Below, one piece after another: positions 13,074 to 25,287 of a stretch of 64,000 nucleotides of DNA. The notes below the pieces were generated by a model. That model did not search any database, had not been told where the DNA came from, and saw only the letters and a program-made list of their open reading frames with translations. Made by a program: the position numbers and the translations under genes. Source of the stretch: Cycas panzhihuaensis (lineage: Eukaryota > Cycadophyta); the NCBI GenBank assembly GCA_023213395.1, contig CM041465.1:41609741-41673740 (forward strand), in the 5' to 3' direction. Each line of letters opens with the position of its first letter. The first letter of the stretch is position 1.

Positions 13074-13600
13074 TTTCTCCCCCATAATGCCCATTTGGAG
13101 AAACTCAAATCTTATCTATAAATTTAATAGATTTTATTTTGCTAAGTATCTTTATGAAGATGTATGCCACTTGATTATTTATGTTATAATAGACCAACTC
13201 CAATTCTCCTTATTATACTAGCTCTATGATGAAGAGATATTGTGTTTCTATGTGATTTTCCTACCATGAAACACTAGATTCCTAGTCATATAGATTGTAA
13301 TTTGGTTATTACAAAATAGTTATATGGGACTAATCTACTTCTCTTAAAAATCTTGAAGTAATCTTCCAAGCTAAACTATCTCACAAGTTCTTATTATTGT
13401 TGCCTTATACTCTACTTCTGTAATATAAAGGGATAATGTTACCTAATTCTTTGAACCCTATGCTATTACTACTAAATCTAAGTTAAATGCATAACCTAAA
13501 GTAGATTTATTGTCATCTACACAACCTATCTAATCTAAATTTATATATTCAATCAACTTGTAATCCCTCGATGACCTATAATATAGATAAGGCCTTACCT
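13074..13600 (-). pseudogene. Copia RNase H remnant, 5'-truncated
   Basis: Minus-strand translation shows copia RNase H landmarks: a segment near 13530-13600 with S-S-R-D-Y-K-L-I, then V-D-D-N-K-S-T-L-G-Y-A, and near 13240-13310 F-C-D-N-Q followed by a VFHGR stretch. It continues to the purine tract at 13074-13083. Everything upstream of RNase H is missing, because the sequence switches at about 13600 to a plus-strand copia gag. Several stops are present. Confidence 0.65.
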
Positions 13601-14196
13601 CTGCTGATGCTTAGAAAATCATTTATGCACTTTATAAGAGGAAATGTCATGTTAGGAATGTTATGCTTAAAGACCAACTATACTCTAATCCATTTGCTAT
13701 ATCTATTATAGCCCATTTAACTTAGATTAAGGTGATCAAAAATTAGTTAACAATGTTGGGTTAGCCACTAGATGATAGTGATCTCATATCCTATATAATT
13801 AACATTTTACCTCGTAGATATAATTCCCTCATATCTAATCTATCTTATATAGATCAACTTGCCACTCTTAACTTTAACACATTTAAGGGTCTACTACTTC
13901 AAGAGGAATGTATTCTAAATAGATTAAGAAATCCAAGTACCTCCTCTTCTATTCTAGCTTTTACAGCCCATCATAAAGGAAGACAATAGCATCCACACAT
14001 AACTCAATAGTTTAGTTCAATGAATTTGAACCAATATCCATACCAATAATGTTAGCCATAACCACCATATCCTACCTAGAATGTTTGTTAATATTATGGT
14101 AAACCTGGACATATTACACTTGACTATAGGAAAAAGAAAGCTAACCTTCAATAACAATAGTTTTGGAACTACCTTGCCATGTAAGGTAATCAAAAT
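13600..14196 (+). pseudogene. Cop3 gag fragment
   Basis: The frame enters in the middle of a UBN2-type gag (Ser-Ala-Asp-Ala-stop, where Trp is expected). It runs through LPRRYNSLISNL near 13810-13845 to a CCHC knuckle near 14085-14130 that survives as Y-Y-G-K-P-G-H-I-T-L-D-Y, two Cys having become Tyr. Stops replace several Gln codons. The TSD of Cop2 (AAAAT, 14192-14196) ends the block. Confidence 0.75.
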
Positions 14197-14639
14197 TGTA
14201 GAAGAAAGGGATCATGTACAATATCAATAGGATCAAATAATTGAGCATACATAGGTGGAAATTGACATTGCATATATACACATATTTGGCAAGTGGAAAA
14301 CCCCTTCTAAGGAAGGAAAACCACCACTTTAATTGGAAAATTTATTGCCTGAAAGCCTTTACATAACAACTTGTAAGAAATACCCTCTACATACTAAACT
14401 AAGATGGAAGCCAACCTTAAAATGGGCTTATGATAGCCTTCTAGATTCCTAGAACCAATTCCTAGAATTTAGGAGAGACTATTTAAGGAATGAGAGGTTC
14501 GTTAAAATAGGCAATTACTCATTTCAATGACCTTTACATAATAAATAATAATTAATATTAACTTTATTAAATGAACCTTTACATAACTTAAATTTATATT
14601 TAGACATGTGATCAAAAAGTAATATTAACTTTTCTAACA
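14197..14639 (-). repeat. Cop2 3' LTR (443 bp)
   Basis: Direct repeat of 18913-19355 with equal length and identical termini (TG...CA). It lies next to TSD AAAAT at 14192-14196. Confidence 0.95.
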
Positions 14640-14650
14640 TCCACCTTTAA
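14640..14650 (-). other. Cop2 polypurine tract
   Basis: The + strand reads TCCACCTTTAA, which is TTAAAGGTGGA on the element's sense strand, directly against the TG of its 3' LTR. Confidence 0.7.
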
Positions 14651-14689
14651 TGTTAACTTTTTATATAATAAAGAAGATAAAGAAAGTCT

Positions 14690-17600
14690 TCATCATGTTG
14701 ATCCCCCTTTGATGGAGACTTCTTTTATCTTTAGCAAATCTCATAGGTGTAGAAACTTGACTTCAGTCAATGACTTGGTAAGTATATCAGCAACTTATAA
14801 ATCTGTAAGATAATAAGACAAATGAATAACATTGTCAGTAATAAAATTACGAATAAAATATTGATGTAATTCTATATGTTTACTTCTAGAATGAACAACT
14901 AGATTGGTAGTAATAGCAATAGCACCTTGATTATCAACTTTAATTTCTATAGAAGAGTTAATAAATATACCTATTTCATTTAGGAGAGATTTAATCCAAA
15001 GTGCTTCTTTGCTTGCTTTAACGAGTGCTTCGATTGTTGATAGAGCTAGAGCCTACATTTTTTTACTAGACCATATGATAGGTGAGGAATCTAGAAACAA
15101 CACATAAACTACTGTTGACTTATGGTCATTTAAGTCGCCTGCCCAATTTGAATCAGTATACCCTATTAAGGTTAGAGGATTACTGTAAGAATTATAAGTT
15201 TGGCCATAAAAAATACTATTTTAAAGATATCGAAGAATATGTTTAGTAGTTTTCCAGTGTGATTCATATGGTTTTTGCATATAATGCAAACATAAAGCAA
15301 TAGCATAAGATATATCTGGTCAAGTATGTATTAAATAAATAAGGCTACCAATAAGCTGACTATATAAATTTGGATCACAAAGTGGTGTCGAATAATCAGT
15401 AGATAATTTAACTCCTGATTGTAGGTGATTAGAAGCAAGTTTAGTATTTTCCATATTAAATATTTTGATTAAGTCTATAATGTATTTTGATTGAGATATA
15501 GTTATTTTTAAATCATGTTAGTAAATTTTTAATCTAAAAAAATAGTGTAGAAGACCTAGATCAGTCATGTTGAATTTAGTCATCAAGGTTATTTTTAGTT
15601 GATGAATGTTTTTATTTGAAGATCCGATGATGATGATATCATCGACATACAGGATTAATATAGTAAGATTCTTATTTTCACATTCAAAATAGAGATTTGG
15701 ATCACTGATACATGTAGTGTATCTAATTTGAATTATGTAGTCATCAAATTTCATATACCAAGCTCGAGGGGCTTGTTTCAATCCATAGATTGATTTCTTT
15801 AGTTTATAAACTAAATTAGGGTTGTTAATAAAACCAGGTGATTGAGTCATGTAGATCTCTTCTTTGAGATCACCATTTAAAAAAATGCTCTTAACATTCA
15901 TTTGATGGATTTTCCAGCTGAATTTTGCTACTAGGGCAATAATAGTTTTAATAGTATTCATCTTTACAATAGGTGCAAAAGTTTTATTATAGTCTATACC
16001 ATCAATTTGGGAGAATCCTTTCATAACTAGGCAAGCTTTATGCTTTTCAATAGCACCTATTGAACTCTATTTGGTTCAATAAACCCATTTATAATCAACT
16101 ATATTTTTTCCTGGTGGAAGTGGAACAAGATCCCAAGTTGAATTCTTGTTTAAAACATCAATTTCATTATGCATGGCTTGCTGCCATATGAGATTATTGC
16201 TTACTTGTTTAAAAGTTTTAGGATCATTGCTAGCCATTATTTTAGCCATTAATGCATAATTAGTTTGTAATTTTTGAGAATGTGTTCTTCTGGTATCTGA
16301 AGGATTACCTACATCAGATCTAGTATCAGAAAGAGTTTTCTTTACCTAAATGTATTGTTTGTTTGTGACTATTTCTGTAGTCATAGGTTGAGATGAAGAA
16401 CTAGCTTGAGAAGAATGATCTATTGTGATTAGTTCAGATAGAGTCTAATTCTGGACTTGTGTGGATAAGGATTCTATAGTCTTAGGGTCAACTTATTTTT
16501 CAGAGGCATCAACCAAATAGATGTTGGTTAACAGATTCTTAATAGGAAGTTTTACATAAGTAGAGGTTGAAGAGGATCCTTCTTTGTCAAATATTACATT
16601 ACACAAAATTGAGATTTTATACGTGACTAGATCTAGAAGCCTGTAAGCTTTACTTTCTTCGTTATATCTAACGAAGATGTATTTTTGACTTTTAGGATCT
16701 ACTTTCTTGCATTTTTCTTTGGGAATATATCCCCATGCAATACTTCTAAAAATTCTCAGATGTTTGACTGAGGGTTTTCGTCCAGGCCATTTTTGTTTCG
16801 ACATAACATTTTACAAAGATTTACTAAATAAATGGTTTAAAAGATAGTTGGAGCAGGCAATTACTTTTACCCACAATTTTAAGTCAAGACTCTTTGCATG
16901 TAACATGCATTGAGTCATTTTGACTAGAGTATAATTTTTGCGTTCAACAACACCATTTTGCTAAGAGGTATAGGCAATAGAGTGTTAGAATTAAATTATG
17001 TGTTTCTTACATAAGGAAATAAACTTGCCACTTAGGTATTCTTTGGCATTATTAGATCTAAAAATTTTAATCTTCGAGTTTAATTAATTTTTGACAAGTG
17101 TTTTAAATTCAATGAAGATGTCAAATACTTGATTATGAGTCTTGAGTGTGTACACCCAATATTTTCTCAAAAAATCATCAATAAAAGTGATGAAATAATA
17201 ACAGCTAGAATATAAAGTTACATGGAATAGTCTACATATATCAGAGTGAACAAGTTTAAGTGGAGCTTTCACTCTAAATTGACTCTAATGTGGAAAGGGA
17301 TCCACGTGTTGCTTACCTATTACGCAAGCTTCATAGACACCATAAATAGTATTTATGATAGGAATACTATAAACCATATCATATCTTTTTAGATAGTTAA
17401 GTTTGCCATAGCTAGTATGGTCAAACCGTGCATGCCATAATTTACTGATTGGGTCAGATTTAGCTATAAAGGCACAAAAGGACTTTGTTTTAGTATTTTG
17501 TAAACTAGTTAAGATATATAGACCTATTTTATGATCAATAGGTCTAGAAGCAATAGATTTGAATTTGTTTAATAGTTCATTAATAATAAATTTATCTTTT

Positions 17601-18050
17601 CGAAATTTGAAAATAAGGTCTTTTTAGAAGATTTGGTAAACAGAAAGAAGATTTGGTAACAAACCAGGCATGTAGAATACATCCTTAATTGAACCATCTT
17701 TCAAAGTGACATCACCTAATCCTTTCACTTTGAGTTGAGATCCACTTTCAAAAGATATTTCTTCTTCAAAGTTAATATCAAATAGATAAGTGGATAAATT
17801 CTCTTGGTATCCTATCATATGATGGGAAGCACCAAAGTTAGGAATCCATTATGGTGATATACTAAATGGAGCAACAAAGGAAGAGGTAGAAGTAATTAAA
17901 GAACGATTATATGATTGGGGTCGAGTTTGAATTCCCTTAGAAGTTTTCCAAGCTTCTGAAACTATTCTACTTCTGTAGACATCAATAGTGTGGCCTTTTT
18001 TATGGTAATAGTTCTAAGAAGGATTAATAATATTTCGTTTTATAAGAGAC
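14690..18050 (-). pseudogene. Cop2 pol remnant with end of gag (copia)
   Basis: Read on the minus strand from about 18050, the end of gag shows a CCHC knuckle with Cys replaced (Y-Y-H-K-K-G-H-T near 18000). The protease follows with WIPNFGASHHM near 17840 (Asp of D-S-G lost), the pre-integrase region near 17300-17500, the integrase core 17080-17272 (L-V-H-S-D and F-I-D-D-F), the integrase C-terminal part 16493-16804, and the RT 15518-16024 with an intact LYVDD active site. RNase H runs to about 14690. Stops are few and long frames remain (168 codons in RT), in keeping with moderate age. Upstream of 18050 no recognisable gag is left. Confidence 0.9.
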
Positions 18051-18898
18051 TATTTAGAAGTATTCTGATATTTAGGTTTCGTGTGAGCAGGGTGTCTCTT
18101 TGGCTAGGGTTTCTGGTTCTTCAGCTCAATGAGAGTGATTGTGGTCGGCAGTGCAGAAAGGATTTTCCTCAATCTACAATGGAGTCATTCGAGTCGGTCC
18201 TAAGTAATCCAGAGATGGGTCTTCTAGATTTGACCTTGGAGAGAATGGGCACTCTACAATCTGATCTGGTGGTCAATGCAAGATAGGTATGAAGAATGCC
18301 AACATTCATCTAGTTTTACAACAGCCTCATCGACCTTGTTATCAATATGACGGGATTATTAGTGGTAGGCATTAATATGGTGGACACATATGGTACTTCC
18401 TATGGTTTGATGGGCTCTACATATAAGCATATAGAAGTAATGCACTATCACATCGTCATTCCCTCCTCCTACAGACAACATAGAAGTAAGATCGACATCT
18501 TTGGAAGAAGAAGAGAAGAATTCCCAGGGGACTTCTTCTTCCAGGGCTACTCTCTATATATGGGGAGGGGAGGGGAGGGGGGGAGTGGGTAGTTATTGGC
18601 AGTCATGCTCAGTACGTAGAAGAAAGAAAAAAGAAGAATTTAAACTTGAAGCCTGCATACCCTAATCTTCTAGAAGAACCTCATAGTGGTATCGGTGTAA
18701 TCAGTGTAGGAGTTCATTCCTGGATGGGAGGAGAATCCAGAGAGGGTTTGGTGCAAATGATTCAATTCAGCTACTCTCTACTATGTTCACATATTCAAAT
18801 ACATAGTAAGGCCACCTACATAAATTCATTGGCCACACACAAATTGTCCATCCTAGATTATCAGAAAACTAGACCCAAGGCCTGTAATAGTCATGTAT
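18051..18898 (-). other. Cop2 leader/gag position filled by unrecognised sequence
   Basis: About 850 bp between the gag knuckle and the primer binding site should hold the leader and most of gag. In contrast to every other domain of Cop2, no gag motif can be seen in any frame. The stretch is less AT-rich than the rest of the element, and has fairly open frames on the + strand (17990-18286, 18347-18592, 18646-18960) without family resemblance. It may be a replaced or captured segment, a very divergent gag, or heavily rearranged sequence. Confidence 0.4.
18562..18583 (+). other. G-quadruplex-type G runs inside Cop2
   Basis: Three GGGG runs followed by a longer one, each separated by a single A, sit on the + strand. 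The element's sense strand is therefore C-rich here. This satisfies the usual four-run G4 pattern with one-base loops. Confidence 0.75.
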
Positions 18899-18912
18899 GG
18901 GCTCAGATACCA
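18899..18912 (-). other. Cop2 primer binding site
   Basis: TGGTATCTGAGCCC on the minus strand directly follows the 5' LTR end. It differs from the initiator-tRNA-Met site at one position. Confidence 0.88.
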
Positions 18913-19355
18913 TGTAGAAGAAAGGTATCATGTACAATATCAACAAGATCAAATAATTGACCATACACAGGTGGAAATTGACATTGCACATGTACACATA
19001 TTTGGCAAGTGGAAAACCCCTTGTGTGGAAGAAAAACCACCTCTTTAATTGGAAAATTTATTGCCTAAAAACCTTTACACAATAGCTTGCAAGAAATACC
19101 ATCTACATACCAAATTAAGATAGAAACCAGCCTTCAAGCAGGCTTTTGATAGCCTCCTAGATTCCTAGAACCAATTCCTAGAATTTAAGAGAGACTATTT
19201 AAAGAATTAGAGGTTCATTGAAATGGGTAGTTGCTCATTTCAACGACCTTTACATAATAAATAATAATTAACATTAACTTTATTAAATGAACATTTACAT
19301 AACTTAAATTTATATTTAGACATATGATCAAAAAGTAATATTAACTTTTCTAACA
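18913..19355 (-). repeat. Cop2 5' LTR (443 bp)
   Basis: Partner of 14197-14639. It is followed by TSD AAAAT at 19356-19360, after which Cop3 coding sequence resumes. Confidence 0.95.
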
Positions 19356-20702
19356 AAAATCTTAGATGCAGTAACTACTAGGAATCATAAAGGCAAAATC
19401 AAATTAACTATCGAGGACCAAGGAGATAAAATAAAAATACTCCTTAAAGCAACTAACAAAGTAAGAATCATAACAAGAGATAAAATTAAAATTAAGGTGG
19501 ACAGGCTAACTCATAAAATATTTTCTTTGCTACATTAATAACTCAACACTCTAATATATCTTAGTCGATTAATTCAAGTGCCTCTTGACATATGATGGGT
19601 TCTAAAGAACTCCTTATAGATACAAGACAATTGCAAGACCAATTGGTTACTTTTGGAGATGATATCATTTTAGAGGTTGTCAAGATTAGTAATGTCCCTA
19701 TTTCATTAAAGAATTAAGATATTTAACATCATTTTAACAATATTTTTTATATACCTGACATGACATGTAACCTATTATCTATTAGCGAGATGAATAAGAA
19801 AAACTTTGATATTTTGTTTAGTAACCTTAGAAAATTCCTAATTACAAATTTAAATGGCAATCTAATTACCTCAAGACATGAAGAACAAGGACTATATAAG
19901 CTTCATATAGTAACTAGACCTTTGATCGTGCCATCTAAATTTAGTTTTGTAGTAATTCAACTTCCATCTTAGATACTTCCACTTCAACTTCAAATATAAA
20001 TAGGCAACTTGCTTCAAAATCATTTATTTCATAAAGACTCTTAAAAGACTAGTTATGGCATCAACACCTAGGTCATTTCTATATTAACAACCTTAATCTA
20101 TATTATAAACTAATATAAAGTAAACAAAATATATTTATAAGGGTTACATTATATGAAAATATCATCAGGCTCTATTTAGGCCAGATAAAAGAGCCTAGCA
20201 TGCCAAAGAACCTTTAGGCCTAGTACATTCAGATATCTATAGACCCATGTCACAAACATCCATTAGAGACTTTTAATATTATTACATCCATTGATAATTA
20301 TTCTAGAAAAAATTGGGTCTATTTTTTAAAGAGAAAATCAGAAGCATTTGATAAATTCAAAGAATTTAAGCATGGTACTAAGCTAGAATCTAAAAAGGTA
20401 ATTAAAATCCTTTATTGTAATAATGGAGATAAATATACATCAAATAAAATCACCTAATTTTTTAAGGATAATTACACCAAATGGTAGTTTTTTACACCTT
20501 ATACACCTGAGTAAAATAGAGTTATTAAGAAAATAAATTCAACCTTAGTTAATATAGATAAAGCCATGCTTTCTACTAAGAATTTAGGACTTTAATTCTA
20601 GGTTGAAGCTTTTAATATAGTTAATTACTTTATAAACCAAAGTCCAAATAAGGCAATACTACATATTACTCATGAGGTGGTATGGTTAGGTCAAAAGCCT
20701 AT
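19356..20702 (+). pseudogene. Cop3 protease and integrase segment
   Basis: After the TSD the Cop3 frame resumes in late gag. The protease appears near 19565-19680 as INSSAS followed by GSKELL and an F-G-D-D motif (active Asp changed to Asn). The frame at 19760-19972 continues with NLLSISEMN and GLYKLH, typical of the region before integrase. The integrase core lies at about 20210-20600, with stops and frame changes, and ends at W-L-G-Q-K-P just before TSD CCTAT (20698-20702), where the solo LTR is inserted. Confidence 0.78.
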
Positions 20703-23222
20703 TGGACGTGCTGCTACGGGATAACCGCCTGACTGATAGGCGCGGGGGAGAGATGGTGACGAAACGGTAGGAAGTGGAACCTACAAGGCAAGCAACCTTG
20801 AGGCGCCCGTCTTGGCCGGAGCGCGAGTTCGGGATCTGCAATGGAGTATGGCTACTACTGGGTGACCCTTCACTGCCTTGAGCGAAGGGCGAAGATACGT
20901 AGGACGAACCCGGGTTGACCTGGGAGTAGGCCCCTCCCACCCTTGGGTGGCCAGAAGGGAGAGAGAAAGAACCTAATAAGGATAGGCCAAGAACAATCCT
21001 ATACAATCTAACCGGGTATACGAGCGATGCGGGAAGCAAGGCGCTGCATGATTAGGAAGAGGGAGGAAGGGTAGAGAAGAAGACTCCTACAACCTCTCCT
21101 ACGAATAACAAAAGTACATGCAACAAGGCAAACAAATCGCAAACCAATACAAAAAAGCAATTTTCCCCTTTTAATCTTTCGATGTTCTAATTACTAGGAA
21201 AAGAATAAAAGAAGGAAAAAAGACCAGGGGTAGCGAAGAGGAACCAGTGTGCACCGGGCCGGCGTGAGAGATGGCGTAGCCGGGAGGAGCATCCAACCAC
21301 TCAGTACTAGATGTGAAATGTAGCGGTGGCGAAGGGCTTCCTTACCTTCCCCAAGAAAAGTAAATGCGATACCGAAGGAAGGAAAGAAATGCTAACTAGC
21401 AAATGAGATAGCATAAAATATGACACATGCAAGGGACGCTTCTGGGTGGAAGGGGCACCAGCAACGTTCTCCGCGTCCGAGTACTGTAAGCAACAAAGGT
21501 CTCCCTCTTGAGGGAGAACACCTATATGCAACACAAAGATCTAGCAATATATGTCTAGTAACATAAACGAGAGTCTAAATGTACATGCATCAGTGTTAGT
21601 CCAATAAGGAAAATACCAAGGAAGAACGATCCAAATGAAAGGAAACAACAAGGTAAGCCTCGGAGTGGCCTACCTCCCGCAAATGGTGCCCAAACCTCTC
21701 CCAAGAGCCACGGGCAATGAGGAGAAAGCCAAGACTCAAGGCTGGAAAACGGCTGCAAGAAGGGGCAAGAAAGACCCAAAGACACCCACGGGGGACCGGG
21801 ATGCTACGGGGAGCAAACCGGGTAACCGGGGAGCAAAGGTGGAGCAAGAACCCGCGGTTGGGGCCTATGGATGGCACCCAAACCCGAATAAAGGGTCCCA
21901 AATCGGTCTTGCAACTTGTGGCAACTGGTTTGGGCAACCAAGGGAGCCTTCAACCCTTGTTTGCAAGCCAAGAGTAGCACGGGCGAGAGGGAGGCTTTGA
22001 GGGCTTTGAGCCGCTTAGAGCGTGGCGGTGGTGCGGAATCCACCCAGCTCCTCTCCAAAGCCTATGCAACCCTCAACGCCCGCTTGGACAAAGAAACGCA
22101 GTAAGAAGCAGAGGGAGAGTGGTACAGCCTCAAGAGGGAGGAAAACCAACTCTCAAGCAACAAATGAGAACAAATAAGTCAAGCGTAAATATCACCAAAA
22201 CAAATACAAAGTGAAGAGTACGGAAAGGGAGGCAAGGGATTTGCCCCACCAAAGATAATAAGAAGGGCCGAACAAACACCAGATCTGGAATAGAGCAGGC
22301 TAGGGGCCCTGCTATGGAGGTGGAACGGGAAACACCTGCAAACGGGGAACTCGTGGACTGCCTGGGTAGAAAAATGGAAACCGCTTCAAAGGAGCCTCTC
22401 CAAGGCGTTTGAGGGCCGAGAGAATGTCTCGGCCAAGCCAAAGGAGAGTCAAGGTCAGATGAAGAGTGCAGTCCAGCAAAAGAAATGAAGAGAGCAGAGC
22501 AGGAGAGTGTTCCTCTTGAGAGTAAATCCAAAAGTGAGTCCCAAAAGATCCTGAAAACGAGCCAAAAGATGTTTAAGTACTAAAGCAAAACCCTAAAGTA
22601 CGCGAATAGGGCACGGCTGGGAGGGAGAAAAGGCGCGAACCACGTGGCAGTTTTACAATAAATGCGAAATTGCCATGGCGGATTTTAAAAAATAAGCAGA
22701 GACAGTCGTATCATTGAACTTTAGCTGATCGGATATTCCGGCGATGAAAATTCCGGCGATCTGCAAATTCGTGCAGACGCACTGGAGACACAAATGGGGC
22801 CCACCAACCCGTCGGGCTAGGGGCAAACGTAGAAAAGGCTAAAGGACAACTAAAACACCCGGAGAAAACAAGCCAAGAAACGGGCCCACGGAGCGAAATA
22901 GGGCCCCAAATGAGGTGGCAAGCTAACCAAGCGACGATGAGACATCACGGGTGGAGGTGGCGCAAACCGGTGGACCTGGGAGAGAGGAGGGTAGATGCGA
23001 AGTAATGTGGTCACGTGGTGCCACACTTGCTAAGAGTGTGCCCCTGCTATAGTCGTCATAGGCTAAACATAGGTGTGGACGACTACAAGGCCGCCCACAA
23101 AGTCATACACATGCAGATACGCAAGCAAACATCCAGTAAAAGAAAGCGATGATAATGCGAGAGACATACCTGCACTTACCTGAGTCGGTGATTCCGTATC
23201 CATTCCCGGAAGCCGGGAAACA
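20703..23222. mobile_element. Solo LTR, 2520 bp, CpG-rich, in Cop3 integrase
   Basis: The insert starts TGGACGTGCTGC and ends CCGGGAAACA, and is flanked by exact 5-bp duplications CCTAT (20698-20702 and 23223-23227). Cop3 integrase coding stops at the left edge and resumes in the next conserved block at the right edge. TG...CA ends plus a 5-bp duplication are the signature of an LTR-retrotransposon integrase. No internal copy of the ends, no primer binding site, purine tract or pol domain is seen, so the simplest reading is a solo LTR left by LTR-LTR recombination. The body is about half G+C and rich in CpG, unlike its surroundings. Its open frames have no recognised homology. A non-autonomous element with unrecognised short repeats is the alternative. 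Orientation is not determined. Confidence 0.8.
23205..23217. other. Terminal hairpin of the solo LTR
   Basis: CCCGG-aag-CCGGG is a perfect five-pair inverted repeat with a three-base loop, five bases from the 3' edge of the insert. Confidence 0.6.
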
Positions 23223-25287
23223 CCTATGATTTCATAGTTATGCACTTTTGGCTGTATAATATGCATGCTCATATTGAAAGAATAAAGAAAAACGTTAGAT
23301 GATAAAAATAGGAAATGTATCTTCATTGGTTATCAACATAGCTATAAAGCATATAAATTATATGATCCTATAACTAAGTAAATATATGCATCTAAGGATG
23401 TCATCCTTTTAGAAGAGAACTAAGACTTGGATATCACTTAAATTTCATCCCTTGATGATCAATTTATAGAAGTACCTACTTCTTCTCCTACTCGTCAAAA
23501 TGTTCCTATAGAGCAATTACCTCCTTCATCATCATACACTCATAGTATGTCATCTGCACCACTTTCCTTTACATTAATGTCTACTTTAATTAGTTCTATA
23601 AATGATATCCAAGATGAGGCTACTTCAAAGTAACTTTCTAAATGGTATTTATAGACAAATCTCTTCTTCTCCCTCATCATTATAATAGTTAAAAAAGTAA
23701 TCTAAATATAGGTCATCCACCAACTTACCCCTAATGGTAGATGTGTTATTAGCCCCTAAATTAACCACTTTTAAAGAAGTTATTATAGATCAAAAGTGGT
23801 ACGCAACTATGAATAAAGAGATAAACTCTATTTTACAAAATGACACATGGGAGCTAGTTGAGCTACCTAAAGGAAAGAAACCTATTGATTGTAGATGGAT
23901 ATATAAAATAAAATTTTATACAAATGTCTCCATTCAGTGGCATAAAGCACATTTGGTTATTAGAGGTTTCAAATAGATTGAAGGTATTAACTATGAGGAC
24001 ATATTTATACTAGTTATTAATATGACCACTATTAAGCTTATTTTGACTCTAGCAGCTCAATTTAATTGGCTTGTTTATCAAATAGATATCAAAAGTGCCT
24101 TCTTGAATGATGATTTATAGGAGAAAATATATTTAAATCAACTTCCCACCTTTACTATTCATGAAAAAGAACATCTAGTTTGCAAGTTAAAAAAGGCTCT
24201 TTATGGCCTTAAGTAATCACCTCACACTTGATACATAAAAATTGATAAATACTTTCAAAAGCGTATACTTATACACTCATCTTTAGATCCAAGTTTGTAT
24301 ATAAAAATCCATAATGATTTGATCATGCTAGTTGTACTTTACGTTAGTGATTTGTTGATAATTGGTAATAACACAGAGTGGATTATATATCTCTAAGAAG
24401 AACTAAACAATAACTTTGAGATGACTAACCTTGAGTTGCTTCATTACTTTCTTAGGATCAAAGTCTGGCAATAACCTAGCCACATCTTTCTCTCATAGTC
24501 TAAATATTAAAAAAAAAATCCTTTAAAATTTTAAGATAGAAGAATACAAGCAATTACCAACTCTTATAGAGATAGGATTAAATCTAGATATTGATGAGCA
24601 TGGTATACATATAGATCCTACTTCGTATAAACAACTTATGGGAAATTTAATTTACTTTATATATACTTAGCCTGATATTTCATATGTTATTAGGATCTGC
24701 TTAAGGTTCATTATTCAACCTAAGAATTCATATTGGAAAGAAGCAATGAGGATCTTGAGATATCTTTGGGACTTAATTACTATCATGTAGACAATCCTTT
24801 ATTAATAGGTTATATACATGCAGATTAGGTTGGATACAAAGATAGTCGTAGATTGACCTCAAGCTATTGTTTTAACATGGGTTCTACCTTAATTTTATGG
24901 AGTTATAAAAAATAATCTAATGTCACTTTATCCTCAACTAAAGTTTAGTATAAAGTTGTTATTAGTGTAGCTAATGAGACTATTTATCTTAGAAGGATTC
25001 TTGAAGAGCTTGGAATTAATCAGACACAAGCTACTTTATTATTCTATGATAATCAAAGTGTTTGTCAATTAGCTAAGAATCATGTGTTCTAAGAAAGGGC
25101 AAAATATATCAAGGCACAATATCACTTCATTAGGGAGCATGTTTAGGATGGTGAAATATATTTAGTTTACAAGCCAGCTAATGATTAGATTGTAGACATC
25201 TTTATAAAGGCACTTTCTCATGACAAATTTAAAAGTTTTTAGTTTGGCTTTGGTATCAAAATTAATAAACTCATTATTAAGGGAGGG
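23223..25287 (+). pseudogene. Cop3 integrase end, reverse transcriptase and RNase H
   Basis: The frame resumes with a degenerate P-x-I-S-x-L-C-T-F-G-C-I block and RKCIFIGY near 23310-23335, the conserved end of copia integrase. The RT starts in the 23734-23976 frame (W-E-L-V, D-C-R-W-I-Y-K-I-K). Its catalytic YVDD is changed to YVSD near 24345, and a stop replaces Gln in the GLKQSP motif at 24214-24216. RNase H landmarks follow near 24815-25190 (F-Y-D-N-Q, AQYHFIREH), and the coding block ends in IKGGS at the purine tract. Many stops make it non-functional. Confidence 0.85.
25277..25287 (+). other. Cop3 polypurine tract
   Basis: TTAAGGGAGGG lies at the end of RNase H coding. The following TCATAGAAG looks like a decayed TGTTAGAAG LTR start. 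Confidence 0.55.

Larger units (their letters stand above)
14197..19355 (-). mobile_element. Cop2: complete copia inserted in Cop3 gag
   Basis: Two 443-bp LTRs (14197-14639 and 18913-19355) run TGTAGAAG...TTCTAACA on the + strand. The target-site duplication AAAAT is exact at 14192-14196 and 19356-19360. A primer binding site (18899-18912) and purine tract (14640-14650) show the element reads on the minus strand. By eye the LTRs differ at about 43 of 443 positions (about 90% identity), so it is younger than Cop1 and, by nesting, younger than Cop3. Confidence 0.95.

Noticed and set aside
8410-13600. One single minus-strand copia element spanning both remnants
   Set aside because: The RNase H and 3' LTR lie to the right of the gag-protease remnant, the wrong order for one minus-strand element.
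17990-18960. Three plus-strand frames antisense to Cop2 as possible host genes
   Set aside because: No start context, splice structure or family resemblance could be shown. Kept only as an unexplained block.
20686-22531. Several overlapping open frames of 62-133 codons on both strands
   Set aside because: They lie inside the GC-richer solo LTR, where open frames arise by chance. None shows a domain, and frames overlap on both strands.
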